A stretch of 64,000 bases of DNA from Malachius bipustulatus (taxonomy: Eukaryota > Arthropoda > Insecta > Coleoptera > Melyridae): contig OU342634.1 in assembly GCA_910589415.1 (NCBI GenBank), positions 45,001,723-45,065,722 of the forward strand, given 5' to 3'. Positions 52,750 through 62,299 of this stretch are shown one piece after another. The notes beneath the pieces were generated by a model. The model saw nothing but the letters and a program-made list of their open reading frames with translations, had not been told where the DNA came from and did no database searches. The stretch's first letter is position 1; each line of letters starts with the position of its first letter. Made by a program: the position numbers and the translations under genes.

Positions 52750-53317
52750 ACACCTTCTAGATAGATCTCCTATCCGGTTGCTTACAAGTTGTATAACCGC
52801 GCGCATACTTTTGTAAATATACTTACAGTTGAATAATTTTAAAATATTAGAATTTTATTCATCATTAATAATTATTAATGTTCATAAAGTCAAAATTCGA
52901 AATACAACAGCCACAAAAATGTGTCTGCTGAACACTAATATTTTTACCGGAGTATTTTTTTATAAATCAAACGAAATTTCATACCCTTATAAAACAAATG
53001 ATATATTAATAAAATGTTTAAACACATTCAATTACTAGGGTTAAAGTTTACAAGATTTTTTACAAATAAACAGCCCTGCTAGTAAGCATATTAAATAAAA
53101 GGGTGTTGTTTTCAAATTTATAGGCTCTAAAACGAAAACGACACATCAAAATTAAAATCAGTACCCACAAAGCAAAGAAGATAATATTAGCATATTACAT
53201 TACATTAACATTATAGCATTATACAGAGTTCTTAAAATAATATTATTCCGAATTTCATTAGTGTAAAATATAAGTAGTGTTGTATAAGATTTTCTTACTA
53301 CATCTCGAATATTATAT
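52750..53317. other. Intergenic DNA between PWP1 and the zinc-finger gene
   Basis: AT-rich, with short frames only. Nothing else was recognised. Confidence 0.4.
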
Positions 53318-53323
53318 TTTATT
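53318..53323 (-). terminator. Polyadenylation signal of the zinc-finger gene
   Basis: TTTATT on the plus strand gives AATAAA on the minus strand. It is 145 bases past the in-frame stop and only about 15 bases past the stop of the out-of-frame finger remnant. Confidence 0.55.
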
Positions 53324-53337
53324 ACTATGACAATTGT

Positions 53338-53515
53338 TTAGTGTATGCAATTAGGAGGCAGGTAAACCTTATAATGATTGGTCAGATCACTTTTACATTT
53401 TGTTTCAAATGAACACTTTTGACATAATTTGTACAATTCCATTGAATGTTTACGATTATAATGTTTGGTTAAATCGTATTTAATTCTGGTTTCATCGACA
53501 CATTCCTTACAATTA
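53338..53515 (-). pseudogene. Out-of-frame remnant of two further zinc fingers
   Basis: In the next reading frame after residue 643 or so, the minus strand continues as NCKECVDETRIKYDLTKHYN and then CQKCSFETKCKSDLTNHYK before a TAA at 53338-53340. The first is a complete C2H2 unit and the second lacks a final His at the usual distance. The shift against the main frame lies around 53505-53521. It could be a real truncating mutation or a one-base assembly error. Confidence 0.7.
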
Positions 53516-55451
53516 TTAATTGTGCATCAGAACCTTTTGAATGTTTATAATTATGATGTTGGGTCAAACTACTTTTTCTTTTTGTTTCAAATGAACACTC
53601 CTGGCATTTGAACACATCTGTTTCTTCCAAGGTTTCTTCTGAATGTTTACGTTTATAATGCCTGGTAAAATGACTTTTATTTCTAGTTTCATATGAACAT
53701 TCTCCACATTTATACACTTCTGCATCTTCTGAATGTTTACGTTTATGATGTTTGGTCAATTCACTTCTATATCTTGTTTCATAGGAACACTCATGACACT
53801 TGAACACTTCTGCATCTTGAGAATGTTTAATTTTATGATGTCTGATCAATTCACTTTTATATCTCGTTTCATAAGAACACTCTTGACATTTGTAGACATT
53901 TGCATTTTCTGCATGTTTACGTTTATAATGTTTAGTGAAATCATTTTTCATTTTTGTTTGATAAGAACACTCCTGACACTTGAACACTTCTGCATCTTTA
54001 GAATGTTTATACTTATGATGTTTGGTCAATTCCCCTTTATATCTTGTTTTATATGAACATTCCTGACATTTGAACATTTCTGCATCTTTTGAGTGTTTAC
54101 GATTATGATGTTTGGTCAATTCACTTTTATACCTCGTTTCATAAGAACACTCCTGGCACTTGAACACTTCTGCATCTTGAGAATGTTTATGTTTATGATG
54201 TTTGGCAAATTCACCTTTATTTCTTGTTTCATAAGAGCATTCTGTACATTCGAACACTTCTGCATCTTTAGAATGTTTGTTTTTATAATGTTTGGTCAAT
54301 TCACCTTTATATTTTGTCTCATAAGAGCATTCCAGACATTTGAACACTTCTACTTCTTGTGCATGTTTATATTTATGATGATTGATCAAAGCATGTTTAT
54401 ACTTCGTTTCATAAGAACACTCCTCACATTTATAAACGTCTGCATCTGTTGAATGTTTGCATTTGTAATGTTGAACCAAATGATTTTTCTTTTTTGTTTC
54501 ATATGCACACCCCTCACATTTGTACACTTCTGCATCTTTAGAATGTTTATACTTATAATGTGCGGTCAAATTTACGTCAACTTTTGTTTTATAGGAACAT
54601 TCTTCACATTTATACACTTTAATTTCTGTTTTTGAATGTTTACGTTTATAATGTATAGTAATATGATTTTTCCATTTTGTTTCATAAGAACACTCCTCAC
54701 ATTTGTATACTTTTACATCATTTGAATGATTATACTTATAATGTTGCTTCAAATGGCTCTTATTTTTTGTTTCATAAGCGCATTGGGATTCCTGACATTT
54801 GTACACTTGAGCATATTTCGAATGTGTGTGGGTATAATGTTTGACTAGGGTACATTTAATTTTGGTTTTATAGGAACATTCGTGACATTCATATATTTCA
54901 GTACACTGCTTGTGTTTACGGACATAATGCTCGGTGAAATTAGGTCTCGAGTTGGTTTTATATGGACAATGGGCACAGTTGTACTTTTTCTTCCCTTCAC
55001 ATATTCCAGCGTTACTACTTCTCCCAGTAACATCCCATTCTGGTTTATGTTCTACCATGTCAATTTCTTCTTTTAATTTCACATTTTCTGTTTGAAATTG
55101 ATAAAGATCATCTTGTGATTCTTCGCGTTCTTTTTTTATTGGGGGGAAGATTTTATTTGAAGAGGATTGACCGCAGCTTGAATAATTTTGTTCATTTTCA
55201 CACTTCAACTTTGAGGAGATGAGGAATAAGTCATCAAGTTCGACCATTTCTAGGGGTTCAGTTTTGATAATCTTTTCCTCAGGGTCAGAGTCATCAAACT
55301 TATCAGTTTCTAGGGGCTCAGTTTTGATAATCTTTTCCTCATGATAGGTAACAGAGTCATCAAACTCATCATTTTCTAGAGGTTCGGTTTTCATAATCTT
55401 TTCCTGATATTCCACAGTACTAATATCCACTTTTGCTTCCCTTAAACTCAT
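53469..55451 (-). CDS. C2H2 zinc-finger protein with 16 fingers, 660 residues
   Basis: Intronless frame from the ATG at 55451. Residues 1-130 are acidic with three EEKIIKTEPLE-type repeats and six psi-K-x-E sites (K21, K43, K63, K83, K106, K127), the consensus for SUMO attachment. From residue 157 there are 16 consecutive C2H2 units of about 30 residues, typically YKCEECSYETKYKSELTKHH-like with HxxxxH spacing and a KDAEV linker. The linkers are not the classical TGEKP. Such proteins bind DNA and usually regulate transcription in the nucleus; the target is unknown. The last 14 residues (IIVRNVSMKPELNTI region) are out of register because of a frameshift, and finger sequence goes on in the next frame. 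AAGAB is divergent, 2.1 kb away. Confidence 0.9.
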   Translation of the reverse strand: MSLREAKVDISTVEYQEKIMKTEPLENDEFDDSVTYHEEKIIKTEPLETDKFDDSDPEEKIIKTEPLEMVELDDLFLISSKLKCENEQNYSSCGQSSSNKIFPPIKKEREESQDDLYQFQTENVKLKEEIDMVEHKPEWDVTGRSSNAGICEGKKKYNCAHCPYKTNSRPNFTEHYVRKHKQCTEIYECHECSYKTKIKCTLVKHYTHTHSKYAQVYKCQESQCAYETKNKSHLKQHYKYNHSNDVKVYKCEECSYETKWKNHITIHYKRKHSKTEIKVYKCEECSYKTKVDVNLTAHYKYKHSKDAEVYKCEGCAYETKKKNHLVQHYKCKHSTDADVYKCEECSYETKYKHALINHHKYKHAQEVEVFKCLECSYETKYKGELTKHYKNKHSKDAEVFECTECSYETRNKGEFAKHHKHKHSQDAEVFKCQECSYETRYKSELTKHHNRKHSKDAEMFKCQECSYKTRYKGELTKHHKYKHSKDAEVFKCQECSYQTKMKNDFTKHYKRKHAENANVYKCQECSYETRYKSELIRHHKIKHSQDAEVFKCHECSYETRYRSELTKHHKRKHSEDAEVYKCGECSYETRNKSHFTRHYKRKHSEETLEETDVFKCQECSFETKRKSSLTQHHNYKHSKGSDAQLIIVRNVSMKPELNTI

Positions 55452-55790
55452 GATGTTAATATTTTTTTCAAATGGGCCTCAATAATACACTCCCTAATGA
55501 TGGTATTGTTATTGCATAATTTCAAACATTACAACATTAACGAAGAAAAAAACCGCACATTATTTTTCTATAGATACATGCTTCACTTCACCTCTACACC
55601 AATTTATTTCCGAATTCCGACATTGGTAATGGTAATTGGTAATGGTAAATTCAATTATTATTATTTTATTTTATTATTATTGATTTCTCCAGTGCCACTG
55701 CCAAGTCCAAATACTCCAAATGCCAGCCTGGGTCAGAGCGCATGATTCAAAACAAATAAACAAGAAACAAGGTATGTCAGCGCGCAGTCT
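55452..55790 (-). promoter_or_regulatory. 5' region of the zinc-finger gene
   Basis: Probably 5' UTR and proximal promoter. It includes a small direct repeat GGTAATGGTAATTGGTAATGG at 55625-55650. A frame on the plus strand (55497-55745) is not supported by any domain. Confidence 0.35.
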
Positions 55791-55791
55791 G

Positions 55792-55799
55792 TGACGTCA
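55792..55799. promoter_or_regulatory. CRE/ATF element TGACGTCA
   Basis: Perfect palindromic TGACGTCA about 340 bases upstream of the zinc-finger start codon. The same element occurs upstream of AAGAB at 57097-57104. Function is inferred from the motif only. Confidence 0.5.
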
Positions 55800-55899
55800 G
55801 TGTAGTGATATGTGCGAAATGCGACTCGGCAGTAGTAAATGACATAAGTCGCGATTTAGTAGCTTATTTCGAAGTTTGTAGATGTTGAAGTAATTTTAA

Positions 55900-56960
55900 T
55901 TAGTTTAACTTGACCACCCTTAGGTTTTTCTGACGGCAAAAATAGTTTGTTGTCAGATAATTAGTGAGTGTGAGAATCACGCAAGAAAAACGAAAGGCAA
56001 AGAGATATCTTTTTTAATTTCCTAGCATAGGTAAACGCAATTAAGTATAAATGATTTGTATCGTATCACAGTAAGCACCACCACTTTTCATTACACTTCA
56101 CAAATGTTGACTTCCACCTTAAAATATTTTCAATTCTTCCATTAGAGCTTGGATTACAATCACCACAGTGACGCTATGCGCAGCGCGGACGAGTTTTCAC
56201 TCGCAAGCTGACATATAGACCATAATAGTCGACCAACAAGAGATAACAAAATGATCTAATTGTTAAACTGTCATATTTTATGACTTCAACAATACTTCAA
56301 TAATCAAAATAGTGATAAAATGACAGAAGTCGTTTCGTTATTTATGAACGACCACGATACGCATGCCGATCATACATTTGACTTCCACCAATCAAAACGC
56401 GACATTTGTATACATTGGCAAAATCTAGTTGGGATATAAATAAACGCGTTTTTTTATGTGAGTTTTCGAATCTTGATTTAATAAATATGTGATTCGTATG
56501 ATCGGTGGGGATTGATCACATTTCAAAAAAATAGGTAGCTTTGAAATTAAATGTGACCAAAAGAATATACGGCTCTTATTAGCTCACAACGGCTGTCGGT
56601 GCTTTAGCAGCTCTGTAATTTTTCAGTGAGCCTTATAAACTAAACTGAAGTCAACGTTAATAATTATGGGCTATCATATTAGTCCATTTATCTTATTATT
56701 ATCATATCATATTACCTTATTTTCTAAGTTTCTTTCTAAAAGCCGCCGTCAGTGTAACGTCACAGGGCGTGTGGCTAAGTGGTTCTGGTTCTGTGTTTTT
56801 TCCTTTGTGTTTGAAGTGATGTTTCTCTCCCCCGCCACCGCCAGTCGCCAATCGCCATTGACATCGAAGTAATTAGTGATGCCAATGATGCCATTAGTGA
56901 ATGAGAATACTGAATATTTTAGTTTAGTTAAAATTAGGAAGTAGGTAAATCCAAGTAATA
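55900..56960. other. Intergenic region between the divergent genes
   Basis: No gene is recognised. A TATA-containing module is at 56415-56450 (see the inverted copy at 52711-52746), with TATAAATA at 56435-56442. Short frames at 56666-56988 on both strands lack support. Confidence 0.4.
56415..56450 (+). promoter_or_regulatory. TATA-containing module TTGGCAAAATCTAGTTGGGA
   Basis: The module continues TATAAATAAACGCG. It is a near copy of the complement of 52711-52746. If it is a promoter it would start transcription near 56465 toward AAGAB; no cap-site signal could be confirmed. Confidence 0.35.
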
Positions 56961-56973
56961 AAATAAAGGTAAT

Positions 56974-57048
56974 ATGGCTGGAAAACATTTAATAAAGATG
57001 TCCACCATTCTCAGTTTGTTTTACGAAGAAACCGAAGATTTTCCAAAG
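56974..57048 (+). other. Possible small coding exon (25 codons) with GT donor
   Basis: ATGGCTGGAAAACATTTAAT starts a 25-codon frame ending exactly at a plausible donor (CCAAAG|GTGAAT). The peptide is not recognised and no matching downstream exon was found, so this may be chance. Confidence 0.2.
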
Positions 57049-57084
57049 GTGAATTTTTTTGGTTTGTTTGTAACCCTGGCCGTT

Positions 57085-57136
57085 GGCCCCGCCCACTGAC
57101 GTCATCACTGTCGTGTCTATTATTTTATTATAAATA
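57085..57136 (+). promoter_or_regulatory. AAGAB: Candidate AAGAB promoter: GC box, CRE, TATA
   Basis: GGCCCCGCCC at 57085-57094, TGACGTCATCA beginning 57097, and TATAAATA at 57129-57136 lie within 52 bases, in the order expected of an RNA polymerase II promoter. The start site would be near 57160, leaving about 400 bases of 5' UTR or a spliced leader exon before the ATG at 57562. Confidence 0.5.
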
Positions 57137-57561
57137 AGTTGGCTACGATACGTGAGTAAGCGATTGAGATTTACGAAGGTGATTATTACAAAAAAGAAGA
57201 ATAAATCATTGATTAGTTAGGTTATGCTTCAAAGTTGATTTTTGATTGTTCTTGTTCGTAGAAAAGTGCGACAATTCAATACTAATATTATTAAATTAAA
57301 TTATCAGATTATTGTTGGACATTCAGTAGTGGGTTGGCAAAATAAAAACAAAGTTAAATCTTTAAAGTGAAAAATAGTTATCATCGTATCCATTAGACTT
57401 CTATATTTAAACATGTAAATAAACATGGATAGGTTGCATTGCAACATTATTTTTCTAATTTTTCATGAAATACGCGTTTGAGAACAACTAGCGAGTGATT
57501 AATATAAACGTGAAAACAAGAACTAAATAATTACCGTCAGGTATCACCAGCGGCTACAAAA

Positions 57562-58365
57562 ATGACTGACAAACCGAGTGTTGTAATTGTAAGTGATAGT
57601 AAGACAAAACCCAGTTCGATAATAAAATTAATCACCAGAGTGAACAACATAAACCCTTCAGATAGTCTCACTATTCAACCGTGGTCCATAGACACTAAAT
57701 ATTACACAGCAGAAGTAGACTTAATAGGAGTCCAACCTAATTATGTTCGTACTGAACAGTTCAATAAGTGTGTTGAGGCACTCTTAATTCACATGGATTC
57801 TAATAAAGATTCAGGCTTGGACGACTTGATACAATACCAAGACATCGAAAAAGAGTGCAACCCCGAGGTGAAACTGTTATTATCGAATTATTGCAATTCC
57901 AAAACTAAAATCACGATCGACAAAGCTCTCGAGTGGTGCTTAAAAAATGGCTACGAACTCGTCGAATTGTTTCCTACTGTTAAGAAAGATACCGAAGAAG
58001 ATGATGCATTCAAAGAAAAGGTAGGTGTCGAGAGAGTCATAGAAGCCTTGCACGCTCACACTTGGCCTAATTTAAAAATGAAAAGCAAAAAGAAAGGCAA
58101 GCCGAAGAAGGAAGACGATTTGAACGACTTAACGGAATCTCAGGCGGAAACGGCGGATGGAAATCCCGAGCTGGAAGAGCAGTTTGATGAAGAAGACTTG
58201 AATGACGGTTTGGATGATTTTGCTAGTTTAATTTCGCAGCTGAATACTGTGAGAACGAGCATACAAAATTTAACTCCTAGTCAACGAAAGCATTGTGCTG
58301 AACAAATGGCGACGGCTTTTTGGAAAGCTATTGGAGGAGAAGAAGAAGAAATTGCCGATCTGTAA
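57562..58365 (+). CDS. AAGAB: Alpha- and gamma-adaptin-binding protein p34, 267 residues
   Basis: Intronless frame from ATGACTGACAAA. Matches to animal AAGAB, in order: VVIVSDS at the start, a Rab-like N-terminal domain with PWSIDTKYYTAEVDL (about residues 41-55), VEALLIHMDSNKDSGLDDL, ALEWCLKNGYELVELFP, GVERVIEALHAHTWPNLKMK, then an acidic linker and the C-terminal signature RKHCAEQMATAFWKAIGGEE. Human AAGAB is 315 residues; the shorter length comes from the linker. The family binds the alpha and gamma large subunits of AP-2 and AP-1 in the cytosol and assists assembly of these clathrin adaptor complexes. No P-loop GTPase motif is evident. The stop codon overlaps an AATAAA. The zinc-finger gene is divergent on the other side. 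Confidence 0.93.
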   Translation: MTDKPSVVIVSDSKTKPSSIIKLITRVNNINPSDSLTIQPWSIDTKYYTAEVDLIGVQPNYVRTEQFNKCVEALLIHMDSNKDSGLDDLIQYQDIEKECNPEVKLLLSNYCNSKTKITIDKALEWCLKNGYELVELFPTVKKDTEEDDAFKEKVGVERVIEALHAHTWPNLKMKSKKKGKPKKEDDLNDLTESQAETADGNPELEEQFDEEDLNDGLDDFASLISQLNTVRTSIQNLTPSQRKHCAEQMATAFWKAIGGEEEEIADL

Positions 58366-58369
58366 TAAA
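58364..58369 (+). terminator. AAGAB: AATAAA overlapping the AAGAB stop codon
   Basis: The stop and signal share bases (TGTAATAAATAAG). Other AATAAA signals follow at about 58736, 58741, 59043 and 59075, so the true polyadenylation site could be up to 0.7 kb downstream. Confidence 0.45.
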
Positions 58370-59176
58370 TAAGTGTAAAGTAAAGTTCATTATTGATTTT
58401 ATGTTATTATGTTTTTACTTTAATAATTAGATGTTCCATCAAGGGAGCTTTACATTTTTTTTTGGTAATTTTTCCTAGCACTGCAACCTTAACAAAAGAT
58501 AAGGGTTCTACTGGTCATTAGTAACTCATCGTCATCATACATACTCGATCATTATTTGGGTAAATGATTCTTTAACTGAATTGCTTTGGCAGTATGGAGG
58601 CTTTACATGAATGTGTCTAAATGAGAGCTGCTGGCATGATTAAATTAAATGGTTTGGGTCTTTAGTGTTTGACTGTTTCGAATATTATTTAACTCTGTGA
58701 AATGCCCATCACATTTCACTCATGTAGCCTTACCAATAAAAATAAAGTCATTACCATTTTTTATACTCGGTAGGTTATAATTCAAAATGAAATGACCCAA
58801 AAGTCTACAGCAACTTTTTGTTTTGAATGTTTTTTATTGTGTATGAATCTTGCCAACATTAAAAATGAAAATTTCAAGTGTATCTCGTTATTAGTACTTT
58901 TCTAAACTGGTTAGTCATGTTTTATTAAAGTTGGTAACCTGTTGAAGTGAACTTTTAGGGCGTATTGCCCAATATTCAAATATATCACTGAGGAGACTGT
59001 TACTCTGAACTTGTGTCATATTCACTTTGAAAATTTATCAGATAAATAAAGCAACCATTCAAATTCTTTGTGCAATAAAATTGTGTTTTCTAGACATTTA
59101 TAACAATCCTGTTTAGCTGCCGGCTGATTTTTATGTACGAATTGGAATACAATTTGGTAATTGGCAGATTTCATCA
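58370..59176. other. AAGAB 3' UTR and intergenic DNA
   Basis: No further gene was recognised. It contains the later polyadenylation signals. Confidence 0.4.
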
Positions 59177-59342
59177 TTAGGCGGCGGTTACATTGAATGC
59201 GAATTCGTACGAAAAACCAATCGTACGAATACTTACGAAATCATCAGAAAGAAACAAACGCGTACATGTTTATGCACATGGTTACATTACTTGCATATAT
59301 TTCTTACAATTTCGTACAAACTCGTACGATTTTCTCATGCGA

Positions 59343-59892
59343 CCAAAATAATTTCGGGTCTACTGGTCCAAGAAAGGCAATCTTTATGGGACCACTCCAA
59401 ACATACCTCTCAACAACACGAAGATGACCTATTTTGTTTTAAGTCTTGTTCCGTATATGAAACAACTTCCAACTAATAGAAAATTATATCGATACGTTTT
59501 TGCCAGACTATCGTAAGTGACATTTTTGCTGAAAATGAGATTTGGGGTCTATCGTAAGCATCACATGTCTCCAGAAGTTCTGCCATAGTATTGTAAGGTT
59601 ATTATGAATAACTAATATTACCTAATAACGAACTTACACACAAAATGGTAAGGTTTTGTACAACCGAGTAAAAATAACACTAAAAAATCGTCTCCTGTAA
59701 AATGTCACTTACGATAGTCTGGCAAAAACGTATCGATATGTTCGAACAAACAGATCTACTTCAACAGATCTTTCACAGCCACCTTCAGTTCAATCAGTAA
59801 ATTATTCTACCTCCAGTTCATTAAATGATCGTGATCCTGGAAGTGGTACAACAAAATCGTATTTCTCGAACTTTCAACCAGATTTTCCATAA
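59343..59892 (+). pseudogene. BESS-motif protein fragment (MADF/BESS type) within the Harbinger-like element
   Basis: In one frame, TKMTYFVLSLVPYMKQLPTN (59418-59477) matches the BESS motif (FxxSLxPxMKxLPxxRK), a protein-interaction segment at the C-terminus of MADF/BESS proteins. A 248-bp hairpin element then interrupts the frame at 59489. After it, and discounting one TA, the same frame goes on with Ser/Thr-rich sequence (STSTDLSQPPSVQSVNYS) to a TAA at 59890-59892. MADF or Myb-like accessory proteins are commonly encoded beside the Harbinger transposase. The MADF domain itself is not visible, so only a C-terminal exon-like fragment remains. Confidence 0.6.
59489..59736. mobile_element. 248-bp hairpin MITE nested in the Harbinger-like element
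   Basis: TCGATACGTTTTTGCCAGAC and GTCTGGCAAAAACGTATCGA are perfect inverted ends that continue through TATCGTAAGTGACA/TGTCACTTACGATA. TA lies on both sides (59487-59488, 59737-59738). No coding content. Confidence 0.85.
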
Positions 59893-60215
59893 GTTATGTA
59901 CCTACTACATTTTATGAAATAATTGTTACTGATGGACTGTTATAGAAAAAATACATAAAATATACTCGTATTACTTGATATGATAATTTTTTACTTAATA
60001 ATACCTACCTCAACGTTACAATTATTTTTCTTCAGGTGTAATGCATTCTCGAAAGTTCGAGTGTTTGTGAAGTTGAGTTTCAACAGATTTTAGTATGCAA
60101 TCGAATGTAATTGAATGTAACCAGTCTATCTTACATATTAGTACGACTTAATTTCTTACGAATTCGTAAGAATAAATTTTCGTACGAATTCGGATCCAAT
60201 GTAACCGCCGCCTTA

Positions 60216-61335
60216 GAAATTATTTGGCATTTCATATACATGTCCCCACATGTAAATTCATGAAATACAGTTGACAGTTCATAATAAAAAAATGATAAAG
60301 GGACAAAATATGGCTGGAATAATGTTTTTCCAAACCTTCAATATTTTTACAATAATAATTACATTATAATTACAACTTGAAATTATCACAATAATTATGT
60401 AACATGTTTTTTTTATTAGCTTCAGTGTTATTGTCACTATCAGATATCCAGAGTGTTGAAAAGCTCGTGGAAAAAATGAATGACACATTACTCAGCATTG
60501 AAAAAGAAGACTATATCTGATTTCATCTTTTTCTAGCCGGAAAATTAAATTTCCATAAAGCAACTTCAAATTCTAATTCCCTGTCACAAATAAAAATTAT
60601 TATAAAATTAAAATATAAAACATTTTACGACAAATGGCATAGAAGCCATGGATTAAAATGGTAAAATTAACACAATTTAATTCATTTTTAAAACATTTAA
60701 AAAATAGAGGTGAGAAAAAATTTACAACATTGGCACAAGCAAGTTGGGTAAGTTGGCTTTGGCAATAGTCTTTCAATGTTTTTTCACTCTCATTGTCTGC
60801 GGTTTTTGGTTTTGGTTTTTGAATGACAGAATCATTTTGAATCTTGTCACCACAATTTGACTTATTAGCGTGTCATTTTCATCATTATATTAATTATGTA
60901 ATTTCTTAAATAAATCAATAAAAAGTGAAAACTTAGCCAAAATGGAATTAACATTCAGTGAGTATGTCTATATGACTATGATAGTTATAATAAGACAGTT
61001 GAATTTTGACAAATTGACAAATAGGTGTAAGTGCAAACTGCAACCATAGAATAGCAATATTAAATAGAGATTGCAGACTGTATTTTATTACCTAAAAATT
61101 TAATGCAATGTTGAAATTTAGAAAGAAATTACAAAATAAATTTTTAAAGCCGCCGCTTTATTTTTCTATTTAAAAAAAAAAAATAGAAAATGTCGTCATT
61201 AATGAGCCAAGGCACACCCTGTATAAAAAAACGTTACATCAATAGAACATAAATTCAATAAAAAAAAGTGTTTTCAATTCTACAAATAATATTAATTGAG
61301 AAAATTAATTTATTCGTTACATTATGATTCACCCT
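60216..61335. other. Intergenic DNA with isolated CACCCTGTATA ends
   Basis: Two solitary right ends of CAGGGTG-type elements are present, GCACACCCTGTATA near 61213-61226 and GATTCACCCTGTATAC near 61326-61341. Their left partners were not found. No gene is seen. Confidence 0.45.
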
Positions 61336-61340
61336 GTATA

Positions 61341-62204
61341 CAATGTAAGGCGCGAGAACCTTAGGGCACTTTTATATGGAGAAGTCGAGGGAGAAGTGTT
61401 GGTAGTAGAAGTCTAGAAATTCGTACTTGTATGATTTCAATTTTGACGAGTTGAACTAAATTAATTACAACCACACACCACTTCCGGTTATACCAGAAGT
61501 TGCCATCATCTTTCTTTTTTTTAATGGAACACCCTAATATTATTACATTTTCAGATTGCCTGAATAAAATGTTATACCAATAAATGGTGTCTATATTTCA
61601 AATCTGTAACGAATGATTAATGAATTATAAACAAATGAAAATCGCAATTTTCCATTTTCAAAGCAACTTGGATTGAAAACGGGCATAGATATCGAAAAAC
61701 GGCTTACATGTCCCTATATTACCTTTTCATGTACTATTCTGTGGTACAGAAATATGAAAAAAAATTGTCATTTTTATTGCCATTTTTCATCACTTTATAT
61801 TTCATCAACACAATAGGATACTACGTGAAAAATTAAGATAGGGACATGTAGTCGTTTTCCAGTACCTTGACCCGTTTTCAAATTAGCTGCTTTGAAAATG
61901 GAAAATTGCGATTTTCATTTGTTTATAACTCATAAATCGCTCGTTACAAATTTTAATTATAAACAGCATTTTTGTTACATTTTTTCAGTCAATTTGAAAA
62001 TATAATAATATACAGGTGTCCCATTTAAAATAAGAAAGTTGATGACGGCAACTTTTGGTATAACCGGAAGTGGTGTAGGGTTGTAAATATCTTAGTTCAG
62101 CTCGTCAGAATTTAAATCATGGATGTACAAATTTTTAGACTTCTACTCCCAATAATTCTCCATCTCCATATAAAAATGCCTTAAGGTTCTCGCGCCTAAC
62201 CCTG
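61341..62204. mobile_element. Foldback element, GGCGCGAGAACCTTA ends, CCGGAAG palindromes
   Basis: GGCGCGAGAACCTTAGGGCA at the left and TGCCTTAAGGTTCTCGCGCC at the right are inverted. The arms match the element at 16470-17733 throughout (TTTTGACGAG, CTTCCGGTTATACCAGAAG at about 61491-61500, AAACGGCTTACATGTCCCTA). The loop is near 61780. Confidence 0.82.
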
Positions 62205-62257
62205 TTTATTTAGGTATACAATCAGGAACAATAAAATATTTTTTGAAATGGGTCCGG

Positions 62258-62290
62258 TCCACATTATTTCAGATAATCGAGCTTCTACTG
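62258..62290. mobile_element. Isolated pogo/Tigger-like terminal repeat
   Basis: ATTTCAGATAATCGAGCTTC then TACTG before TA. In the other orientation this reads CAGTAGAAGCTCGATTATCT, the form of pogo/Tigger ends. A second copy is in PWP1 intron 4 (about 51510-51530). No partner end was found. Confidence 0.5.
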
Positions 62291-62299
62291 TATTGCGTT

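Larger units (their letters stand above)
59180..60212. mobile_element. PIF/Harbinger-like element, TTA target-site duplication
   Basis: The ends GGCGGCGGTTACATTGAATG and CCAATGTAACCGCCGCC are inverted and flanked by TTA (59177-59179 and 60213-60215). The three-base TWA duplication with GG ends is the PIF/Harbinger signature. Subterminal TCGTACGA/GAATTCGTAC palindromes are abundant. The interior carries a BESS-motif frame but no DDE nuclease, so the copy is non-autonomous. Confidence 0.82.

Noticed and set aside
53733..54635. Plus-strand Met/Phe-rich frames opposite the zinc-finger gene that look like membrane proteins
   Set aside because: They are the complement of regularly repeated His/Lys/Cys finger codons; the periodicity is that of the fingers.
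56772..56782. TGGCTAAGTGG fits a tRNA A box
   Set aside because: No matching B box (GGTTCGANNCC) or cloverleaf follows within 100 bases.
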